A stretch of 64,000 nt of DNA from contig JAIBBY010000014.1 of assembly GCA_019694455.1 (NCBI GenBank), positions 1 through 64,000 on the forward strand, written 5' to 3'. The DNA comes from Pirellulales bacterium (GTDB taxonomy: Bacteria; Planctomycetota; Planctomycetia; Pirellulales; JAEUIK01). The notes under the pieces were generated by a model. The model saw only the letters and a program-made list of their open reading frames with translations, was not told where the DNA came from and ran no database searches. Positions 29,598 to 36,475 of this stretch are shown piece after piece. Each line of letters starts with the position of its first letter. The first letter of the stretch is position 1. The position numbers and the translations under genes were made by a program.

Positions 29598-32500
29598 AGC
29601 ACGACGCCGGCGCCGCACGATAAAAAGGCCCGCGACTCCCAGCGCCGCCAGGGCGAACGTCGACGGCTCGGGGACCATGGCGATGCGGAAACCGACGTGC
29701 GCTTGCTCGACCGCCGGAAGACTGATGCCTTGGTTGGGCAGCAGGTCGCCAGCGGTAAAGCTGGCCCAGGAGCCTCCGCGCTGACCCCGAAACGAGCCAC
29801 TGATGACGGCTTCGTTCCACTCCACAACATTGCCCGCCTGGTCATTGGTGCCGTAATAGCTCTGACTCAAGGGGCCGGCGCTGCCCACGGTCGTGATGTT
29901 GGCGAAGCCGTTCCAGTTGGCCCCAAAAGCGAAGTTCGCGATATTGGCGCCGGGGTTGGAGATACCGCCCACACTGTCGGCCGTGGCCGGTGTCGGCGCC
30001 GTGTTGCTCTTTGTCGGCCAGGCCCAGTACCCGCCGCTGCCGCCGGAAAGCGTTGGATCGTAGAGAGCCGCCTTGTACCATTCGTTTTCGCTCGGCAAAA
30101 ACCAGGCCGCGCCAGAATTGCGGACGATGCTCATTCCGTTGGTTGGCGTGGGCGTGCCACCCAGGAGCGTATAGGCGCCGGTCTCCGTACCGCCGCTTCC
30201 CTGTCCGTTGTGCAGCCAGTTGGCAAAGCGAATCGCGTCGTACCAGCTTACAAAGGTGACCGGCTTGTCACCCATGTTCGCCTTGGGTGAATAGGTGTAG
30301 CTGCCGCTAGCGCCGCTGCGCGCGATTCCGCCGCGGGGGTCGCTGTCCATGTTCGTGCTGTAGAGGGACAGTGGGTCGTTGGCAGCCTTGGCGTTCAAGA
30401 ATGCCGCGTACTGGGCATTAGTCACTTCGGTCGCGCCGATGCGGTAGTCGTAAGCGACCGCGCCAAAGATTCCTTGGTGGTGAACCTGTCCGGCATTCCC
30501 CGGATTGCCGACGGGCACGGTAGGGATCGTGACGGCGTAGAGATTGGTGCCGCCCAGCAGGCTGAAGGTGATCAACGCCGCTGCCGCGCGTGTAGCGCGA
30601 CAACGTCGTCGCACGATGAACAATCCGACAACGCCCAGCGCCGCTAGCGCGAACGTCGACGGCTCAGGGACGGTCGCCACGCGGATGCCGACAGAGTCGA
30701 TCTCGACGACGGGTTGAGGCCGAGCCGGGAGGATCGAGGCGGCCAGGCTGCTCAAGGGGTCGCGAAACGCCCCCCCCCGCAAGCCCCGAAACGACCCGGC
30801 GATCAAGGCTTCGTTCCACTCCCACACATTACCAGCTTGGTCCGCCGTTCCATAGAAACTGTTGCTCAAGGGGCCAGCGCTGCCGACGGTGGTCACGTTG
30901 CCGTCCAGGCTGTTCCAATCGGCGCCTGAAAGGTAATTGGCGACGTTCGCGCCCGGGTTGCTGATGCCGCCCGTGCTGCTGGCCGTGGCAATCGTGGGTG
31001 CGGTGTTGCTGGCCGTGGGATACAGCCAGTAGTTATCGCTGTCGCCCCCTTGCGCGGCCGGCTGATAGTAGGCCGCCTTGTACCATTCGTCCTCGCTGGT
31101 CAGGAACCAGGTCGCGCCCAGGTTGCGCGTGATGCTCAGGCCGTTACTCGGCGTCGGCGTGCCGCCCAACAGCGTGTAGGCGCCCGTCTCCGTGTCCCCC
31201 AAGCCCTGGCCGTTGTGCAGCCAATTGGCAAAGCGGATCGCGTCGTACCAACTCACGTAGTTGACCGGTTTGTCGGCCATGTTTGTCTTGGTGGCGTAGC
31301 TAAAACTGCCGCTGACGCCACTTTGCGTGATCCCGCCGCGCGCGTCGCTGCCCATGTTCGTGTTGTAAAGGGCCAGTGGGTCGCTGGCGGCCTTGAAGTT
31401 CAGGAACTCGGCGTACTGAGCGTTGGTCACTTCGGTCGTGCCGATGCGGTAGTTGTAGGCGACGGCGCCATAGCCGGTCGTGTCCGCTGAATTCCCCGCG
31501 TTGCCCACCGGCACGGTGGGGATGGTCACAGCGTAGAGATTCGTGCCGCCAAGCAGGCTGAAGGTGATCAACGCCGCCGCCACGCGTGTAGCGCGACAAC
31601 GTCGTCGCACGATGAAAAGGCCCGCGATGCCGAGCGCAGCCAGCGCGAACGTCGACGGCTCGGGGACGGTTGCCACGCGGAAGCCAAAGTAGCTGACGTT
31701 GGCCGACGGAATTCCATAATCGCGCCAAGCGGCGCCGGTGTGTTGAAAAAACCGCTCCCAACCGCCGCCGCGCACGCCTCGAAACGAGGCACTCCGTTCC
31801 GGGACGAATAGCACCGCTTCGTTCCACTCCCACAGGCTGCCACCCTGGTCGAACGTGCCATAGAAACTCGGCGACGACGTGTAGGCCCCAACATCCGTCA
31901 AGTAGTTCTGCGTGCTGCTGTAACTCGTTGATCCGGTGACCGCGTACCCATCGTTGTAGCCGCTGGAAAACGGGTCATTCCGTATGAAATTTCCGACTCG
32001 TGTGTTGTCGGGCGTGGTGCCTGGCGGCTGATCGGAGTAGGGGATACTGTTCGTGCGCATGGGAAAGTCCCAATAGCTGCTGCTGTCTCCACCTTGTGCG
32101 GCAGGTTGGTGATAGGCTGCCTTGTACCATTCGTTTTCGGTTGGCAGGAACCATTGCGCGCCGGGATTGCGCGTGACGTTCAACAGGGCCGCATCGCTGG
32201 TAGCGCCGTTCAGCGTGTACGCGCCACCCTCGGTCGTGCCGGCAGTTTGAGGCCCGACGGGCTGTCCGTTGTGCAGCCAATTGGCAAAGCGGGCCGCATC
32301 TCCCCAACTCACATAACTGATCGGACGGCTCGTGGATCCGATCGCGCTGTACGTGTAACTGCCTGGTGCGCCGCTACGCGCAATGCCTGTGATGTTCAAG
32401 TCCGTGGCCATGGATGTGTCGTAGAGCGCGTACGTATCAGTAGCTGCAACGGCGTTGAGAAACGCGGTGTACTGGCCGACCGTGACTTCCGTGGTGCCGA

Positions 32501-35500
32501 TGCGGTAGTCGTATGCCACCGCTCCATAGCCGGTCGTTACATCGGTCGACATGATCTGCGTGTCGCCGGCATTCCCCGCATTGCCGACCGGCACGGTGGG
32601 GATCGTGACGGCGTAGAGGTGCGTGCTGCCCAGCAGGGCGAACGTGATCAACACCGCTGCCGCGCTCGTAGCGCGACGCCGCCATCGCACGAGGAACAAA
32701 CCGACGATCCCCAGCGCCGCCAGCGCGAGTGTCGACGGCTCGGGAACGGGCGAAATGGCAATGAAAAGCGGGCGCCAGATGGGGACGAGAAACACATCGT
32801 TCGGCTGCTCGATGAAGTAACTCTCGTAGAACAGCGGCAGCGTGCCGAGGAGTTCACCTGTAGGGCCGTATTCGCGGATAGCAGATTCGAACGGAGACGC
32901 CACCCACAGGTTTCCGTTGGGATCAAACGCAAGGCCCCAGAGATCGGTATCCGCGGATGCGAAGATGCCGAGATAAGTTCCGGTCGGGCTGATCTTGTGA
33001 ATGGCACCTCCGTCCTCCAACACGTCCGACACGTATAAGTTACCGCTGGCGTCGAAAGTCATATCCTCGATGATCCTGTATCCATCATCGAGGACCTTGA
33101 ATGTGCCGAGGTAGAGGCCCGACGCATCGAATTTCGAGATGACGGACGTCCAATGCACCCCCGCGGCATCGGTATGACTTGATGATGCGTACAGGTTGCC
33201 GTCCGGACCCCAAGCGGTCCAACCGTCGAATAAGTTATACTCGTTGAGCATGGGGACGGTCGCGAACGTGCCAAGGTCGGTCCCGGTCGGACCGACCCGA
33301 TGGATCGTGGTCTCCGATGCGACGTAATACAGGTTGTCGCTGGCATCAATGGCTAGGCGGGGAATCCAGCTCGCGTTGACAGGCACGACGAGCGGTCCCA
33401 GATACGCCCCGGTGGGGCCGAATTTTTCAAGCGAATCGGCGCCGCCGAAGACGAACGCATTTCCCATGGAGTCGAAGACCGCTTTTCCTCGTGCCGGGAG
33501 ATGCTGACTGAGCACAGTTGCACCCAAGTCACCTGTGTGGCCCCCCGAATATTCGCTGGTGACGAAGACTCTGGCGGCGCGTGCCTCGGCACCGGCAAAT
33601 AGCGTCGCGGCGACCAGCAGTACGGCAAGACTCGCGGCTCGCCGGCGCCGTACGATGAAAAGGCCCGCGACTCCCAGCGCCGCTAGCGCGAGCGTCGAGG
33701 GCTCGGGGACGGTTGCCACGCGGAAGCCGATGTAGTTGACTTCGTCCGCCGGGAGGTTGGAGCCGCTGCTCCGGAACGACGCCCGCAGGAAAACCGGGCT
33801 GGGCATGCCGAACGCACCGCCCCGCAAGCCCCGAATCGAGCCGCTGATCAGCGCTTCATTCCACTCCCAGACATTGCCGCCCTGGTCCGACGTGCCGTAA
33901 TAGCTCTCGCTCAGCGGTCCGCCGCTACCCACCGTCGTCACGTTCCCGTTCTGGCTATTCCAGTCCGCGCCTTCCAGATAGTTGGCGACGTTCGTCCCCG
34001 GGTTGCGAATGTCGCCCACGCTGTTTGCCGTGGCGACCGTGGGAGCGGTGTTGCTGGCCGTGGGATACAGCCAGTAGTTATCGCTGTCGCCCCCTTGCGC
34101 GGCCGGCTGATAGTAGGCCGCCTTGTACCATTCGTCCTCGCTGGTCAGGAACCAGGTCGCGCCCAGGTTGCGCGTGATGCTCAGGCCGTTACTCGGCGTC
34201 GGCGTGCCGCCCAACAGCGTGTAGGCGCCCGTCTCCGTGTCCCCCAAGCCCTGGCCGTTGTGCAGCCAATTGGCAAAGCGGATCGCGTCGTACCAACTCA
34301 CGTAGTTGACCGGTTTGTCGGCCATGTTTGTCTTGGTGGCGTAGCTAAAACTGCCGCTGACGCCACTTTGCGTGATCCCGCCGCGCGCGTCGCTGCCCAT
34401 GTTCGTGTTGTAAAGGGCCAGTGGGTCGCTGGCGGCCTTGAAGTTCAGGAACTCGGCGTACTGAGCGTTGGTCACTTCGGTCGTGCCGATGCGGTAGTTG
34501 TAGGCGACGGCGCCATAGCCGGTCGTGTCCGCTGAATTCCCCGCGTTGCCCACCGGCACGGTGGGGATGGTCACAGCGTAGAGATTCGTGCCGCCAAGCA
34601 GGCTGAAGGTGATCAACGCCGCCGCCACGCGTGTAGCGCGACAACGTCGTCGCACGATGAAAAGGCCCGCGATGCCGAGCGCCGCCAGCGCGAGCGTTGA
34701 CGGCTCGGGGACTGTTGCCACGCGGAACCCGATGCTGAGATTTTCGCTGGCAGGGAAGATGAAGTTGGATTCGTTGAGGAGGCTCGAGGCGGCCAGCGAG
34801 CCAGAGCCGAGGAAATACGAACCCCCACGGACGCTGCGAGATTCGTTCCACTCAAAGGCGTTGCCTGCCTGATCGAACGTACCGTACGGGCTGTCAGATA
34901 GGGTATAAGCACCTCCAACGGTAAAGCTACCGAGTTGGCCGAATCCGTAGTTGGCCGAGTTGCTCCCTCCGGGCGGACCCTGGGAGACAGGTGCCGTGTC
35001 GCTGGCGGTTGGATAGTCGAAGTAGTTGGCTGTCGCGCCGTCGTTCTTGTGATAGGCAGCCTTGTACCATTCGTTCTCGCTCGCCAGGGCCCAGGTGGCG
35101 CCGGCATTGCGGGTGATGCTCGGGCCATTGCTGGGAGTCGGAGTTCCGCCCAGGATCGTGTAGGCGCCGGTCTCGGTGTCGCCTGCGCCCTGGCCATTGT
35201 GCAGCCAGTTGGCAAAACGGATCGCGTCGTACCAGCTCACGTAGGTGACCGGCATGTCCGCTCGACCCGCGATCGTCGAATAGGTGTAACTGCCGCTCGC
35301 GCCGCTGCGAGTGATTCCACCTACGCCGCTGGCCATGGACGTGTTGTAGAGTGCGAGCGGATCGCTGGCGGCCTTGGCATTGAGGAAGGCGGCATACTGG
35401 GAGTTAGTCACCTCGTACGTGCCGATGCGGTAGTTGTAGCCGACCGCGCCAAACGTGCCTTGGGATTGCACCTCGCCGGCATTGCCCGCGTTGCCGACTG

Positions 35501-35585
35501 GCACGGTGGGAATCGTGACGGCCCGCGCGTGGGCGGCAGTGAGCACATGAGCTGTCAGCAGTACCAACCAAGCGAGCCGTTTCAT
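28590..35585 (-). CDS. Seven-module exported polyprotein: SUMF1-like domains and a beta-propeller, each with its own PEP-CTERM signal
   Basis: One frame of 2331 residues. The ATG at 35585 follows a GGGGAGAA site and starts a normal signal peptide (MKRLAWLVLLTAHVLTAAHA). Six modules are SUMF1/formylglycine-enzyme-like (YNYRIGTTEVTNAQYAEFLN, YVSWYDAIRFANWLHNGQG, EWYKAAY, GNVWEWNEA, RGLRGGAF, IGFRVATVPEP). The third is a beta-propeller-like domain (FDASGNLYVSDVL type repeats). Every module ends in VPEPST, a hydrophobic helix and an Arg cluster, the PEP-CTERM signal for exosortase. At six junctions it runs without a stop into a new signal-peptide-like helix ending in LYA or ARA before the next mature domain. 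Cysteines occur only in the Arg clusters and at the extreme C-terminus, so FGE chemistry is unlikely. No exosortase gene is in the window. Confidence 0.9.
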   Translation of the reverse strand: MKRLAWLVLLTAHVLTAAHARAVTIPTVPVGNAGNAGEVQSQGTFGAVGYNYRIGTYEVTNSQYAAFLNAKAASDPLALYNTSMASGVGGITRSGASGSYTYSTIAGRADMPVTYVSWYDAIRFANWLHNGQGAGDTETGAYTILGGTPTPSNGPSITRNAGATWALASENEWYKAAYHKNDGATANYFDYPTASDTAPVSQGPPGGSNSANYGFGQLGSFTVGGAYTLSDSPYGTFDQAGNAFEWNESRSVRGGSYFLGSGSLAASSLLNESNFIFPASENLSIGFRVATVPEPSTLALAALGIAGLFIVRRRCRATRVAAALITFSLLGGTNLYAVTIPTVPVGNAGNSADTTGYGAVAYNYRIGTTEVTNAQYAEFLNFKAASDPLALYNTNMGSDARGGITQSGVSGSFSYATKTNMADKPVNYVSWYDAIRFANWLHNGQGLGDTETGAYTLLGGTPTPSNGLSITRNLGATWFLTSEDEWYKAAYYQPAAQGGDSDNYWLYPTASNTAPTVATANSVGDIRNPGTNVANYLEGADWNSQNGNVTTVGSGGPLSESYYGTSDQGGNVWEWNEALISGSIRGLRGGAFGMPSPVFLRASFRSSGSNLPADEVNYIGFRVATVPEPSTLALAALGVAGLFIVRRRRAASLAVLLVAATLFAGAEARAARVFVTSEYSGGHTGDLGATVLSQHLPARGKAVFDSMGNAFVFGGADSLEKFGPTGAYLGPLVVPVNASWIPRLAIDASDNLYYVASETTIHRVGPTGTDLGTFATVPMLNEYNLFDGWTAWGPDGNLYASSSHTDAAGVHWTSVISKFDASGLYLGTFKVLDDGYRIIEDMTFDASGNLYVSDVLEDGGAIHKISPTGTYLGIFASADTDLWGLAFDPNGNLWVASPFESAIREYGPTGELLGTLPLFYESYFIEQPNDVFLVPIWRPLFIAISPVPEPSTLALAALGIVGLFLVRWRRRATSAAAVLITFALLGSTHLYAVTIPTVPVGNAGNAGDTQIMSTDVTTGYGAVAYDYRIGTTEVTVGQYTAFLNAVAATDTYALYDTSMATDLNITGIARSGAPGSYTYSAIGSTSRPISYVSWGDAARFANWLHNGQPVGPQTAGTTEGGAYTLNGATSDAALLNVTRNPGAQWFLPTENEWYKAAYHQPAAQGGDSSSYWDFPMRTNSIPYSDQPPGTTPDNTRVGNFIRNDPFSSGYNDGYAVTGSTSYSSTQNYLTDVGAYTSSPSFYGTFDQGGSLWEWNEAVLFVPERSASFRGVRGGGWERFFQHTGAAWRDYGIPSANVSYFGFRVATVPEPSTFALAALGIAGLFIVRRRCRATRVAAALITFSLLGGTNLYAVTIPTVPVGNAGNSADTTGYGAVAYNYRIGTTEVTNAQYAEFLNFKAASDPLALYNTNMGSDARGGITQSGVSGSFSYATKTNMADKPVNYVSWYDAIRFANWLHNGQGLGDTETGAYTLLGGTPTPSNGLSITRNLGATWFLTSEDEWYKAAYYQPAAQGGDSDNYWLYPTASNTAPTIATASSTGGISNPGANVANYLSGADWNSLDGNVTTVGSAGPLSNSFYGTADQAGNVWEWNEALIAGSFRGLRGGAFRDPLSSLAASILPARPQPVVEIDSVGIRVATVPEPSTFALAALGVVGLFIVRRRCRATRAAAALITFSLLGGTNLYAVTIPTVPVGNPGNAGQVHHQGIFGAVAYDYRIGATEVTNAQYAAFLNAKAANDPLSLYSTNMDSDPRGGIARSGASGSYTYSPKANMGDKPVTFVSWYDAIRFANWLHNGQGSGGTETGAYTLLGGTPTPTNGMSIVRNSGAAWFLPSENEWYKAALYDPTLSGGSGGYWAWPTKSNTAPTPATADSVGGISNPGANIANFAFGANWNGFANITTVGSAGPLSQSYYGTNDQAGNVVEWNEAVISGSFRGQRGGSWASFTAGDLLPNQGISLPAVEQAHVGFRIAMVPEPSTFALAALGVAGLFIVRRRRRAVSAAAVLITFALLGGTNLYAITIPTVPVGNAGNAADTTGYGSVAYNYRIGTTEVTNAQYAEFLNFKAASDPLALYNTNMGSSARGGIARSGVSGSYTYTTKTNMGNKPVNYVNWYDAIRFANWLHNGQGLGDTETGAYTVLGGTPTPSNGTSITRDSGAIWFLTSEDEWYKAAYYDPTLASGSGDYWDYPTQSNSVPTVATANSTGGISNPGTNVANYLFGADWNSENGNVTTVASAGPLSESYYGTFDQGGNVFEWTDPLIGGSSRSLRGGALDTSSNFLMASNWIVNSPTIEVSALGFRVATVPEPSTMALAGLGVLGIFAYVRRKPRRTCGA
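29598..30587 (-). repeat. Polyprotein module 6 (SUMF1-like + PEP-CTERM)
   Basis: Signal-like helix AAAALITFSLLGGTNLYA, mature start VTIPTVPVGNPGNAGQ, ending in MVPEPSTFALAALGVAGLFI and an Arg5 cluster. Confidence 0.85.
30588..31583 (-). repeat. Polyprotein module 5 (SUMF1-like + PEP-CTERM)
   Basis: Same order as module 2; shares 638 bp of identical DNA with it, then diverges from the NTAPT region to the PEP-CTERM. Confidence 0.85.
31000..31637 (-). repeat. 638-bp perfect direct repeat, copy in module 5/4 junction
   Basis: Base-for-base identical, by line-by-line comparison, to 34045-34682. Offset 3045 bp, a multiple of three. It spans the end of one PEP-CTERM helix, the junction and the first two thirds of the next SUMF1 module. 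Confidence 0.9.
31584..32666 (-). repeat. Polyprotein module 4 (SUMF1-like + PEP-CTERM)
   Basis: The longest and most divergent SUMF1-like module, with signal-like helix AAAVLITFALLGSTHLYA and an insertion around the TSYSSTQNYLTDVGAYTSSP region. Confidence 0.85.
32667..33638 (-). repeat. Polyprotein module 3 (beta-propeller-like + PEP-CTERM)
   Basis: Unlike the others. Signal-like helix AASLAVLLVAATLFAGAEARA, then repeats such as FDSMGNAFVFGG, IDASDNLYYVASE, FDASGNLYVSDV and FDPNGNLWVASP, typical of NHL/SMP-30-type blades. Ends in VPEPSTLALAALGIVGLFLV. Confidence 0.8.
33639..34628 (-). repeat. Polyprotein module 2 (SUMF1-like + PEP-CTERM)
   Basis: Begins with the internal signal-like helix VAAALITFSLLGGTNLYA; the mature part starts VTIPTVPVG near 34574. 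Its N-terminal two thirds are identical in DNA to module 5. Confidence 0.85.
34045..34682 (-). repeat. 638-bp perfect direct repeat, copy in module 2/1 junction
   Basis: Partner of 31000-31637. Flanking sequence on both sides diverges at once, including single differences at 34044 and 34683. Confidence 0.9.
34629..35585 (-). repeat. Polyprotein module 1 (SUMF1-like + PEP-CTERM)
   Basis: True N-terminal signal peptide, SUMF1-like domain, then PEPST around 34695-34709, a helix and the RRRCRATR cluster. Confidence 0.85.
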
Positions 35586-35875
35586 TGCAAATTCTCCCCA
35601 GGTGAAAAACCGAGTTCTTCGCGGGCCGGTCGTCGGGACCGACGGACTCCGCCGGGGACTTAACTGCTGCGGCAGGGCGAACAGCCCCCTACTTTTCGTA
35701 AGCGGAAACCGCGTGCCGGCGGGGCGCGCGGCGGGCAAGAATTTGATTCCCAGCTCACACGATCGCCCGAATCGCTTGAAACCGTCCGCCGGCCGAGTAC
35801 GCTCAAGGGGGGCTGAGCCGGCGCGCCGCCAGGGAACCCCGCGGCGCTGGCTGAGCCGATTCTCCGGGCCCGACT

Positions 35876-36475
35876 ATGAAAGCCGACGAACGCTCGGCAG
35901 AGGCCGATTCGCTGGAGCAGTACCGCGGGTACTTGCGGCTCTTGGCCTCGCAGCAGATCGCCGCCCGGTTTCGCGGCAAGCTCGATCCCTCGGGCATCGT
36001 CCAGGACACGCTGTTCGAGGCGCATCGCGAGCTGGCTGGCGGACTCGTCGTGCCCTCGGCTGAGCGGCTCGCGTGGCTGCGCAAGATTCTGGCCAACAAC
36101 CTCGCCGACGAAGTGCGCAAGATCACTGCCGACAAGCGCGATGTGGGGCGCGAAGTGTCGCTGCAGCAGGCCATCGAGCAATCGTCCCAGCGACTCGAAC
36201 AGTGGCTGGCCCGCGACCTGGCGCCCGGCGCGCCGGCGGAGCTCGCCGAGCAGGTGCTGCAACTGGTGGCGGCGCTGGCACGGCTCCCCGAGGCGCAGCG
36301 CGAGGCGGTGGCGTTACACTATTGGAGCGGACTGCCGCTGGCCGAGATTGCCCAGCGGCTGGATCGCTCGCGCGACGCGGTCGCCGGATTGCTGAAGCGC
36401 GGCTTGCGGCAGTTGCGCGCGGAGTTGAAACTCCAACCTGACGACGATTTGCCCGGGGAGTCTGCACTTGTTTGA
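35876..36475 (+). CDS. ECF-type RNA polymerase sigma factor
   Basis: A 199-residue sigma factor with region 2 (YLRLLASQQIAARFRGKLDP to about residue 85, with the WLRKILANNLADEVRK segment) and region 4 (LPEAQREAVALHYWSGLPLA, then EIAQRLDRSRDAVAGLLKRG). No anti-sigma gene is present. Instead its last 8 bp overlap the start of a Ser/Thr kinase, a planctomycete arrangement in which the kinase may control the sigma factor. It is divergent from the polyprotein gene across about 290 bp, so the polyprotein is a possible target. The regulatory link is inference. Confidence 0.9.
   Translation: MKADERSAEADSLEQYRGYLRLLASQQIAARFRGKLDPSGIVQDTLFEAHRELAGGLVVPSAERLAWLRKILANNLADEVRKITADKRDVGREVSLQQAIEQSSQRLEQWLARDLAPGAPAELAEQVLQLVAALARLPEAQREAVALHYWSGLPLAEIAQRLDRSRDAVAGLLKRGLRQLRAELKLQPDDDLPGESALV

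Noticed and set aside
29000-35500. Regularly spaced similar sequences that might suggest a CRISPR or tandem satellite array
   Set aside because: The period is about 1 kb, the units are coding and diverged, and they form protein modules, not short repeats with unique spacers.
28590-35585. Treating the seven modules as separate genes with internal starts
   Set aside because: No stop codons occur between modules, and the junctions lack ATG codons and ribosome-binding sites. A GTG exists at some junctions but not at the 5/6 junction.
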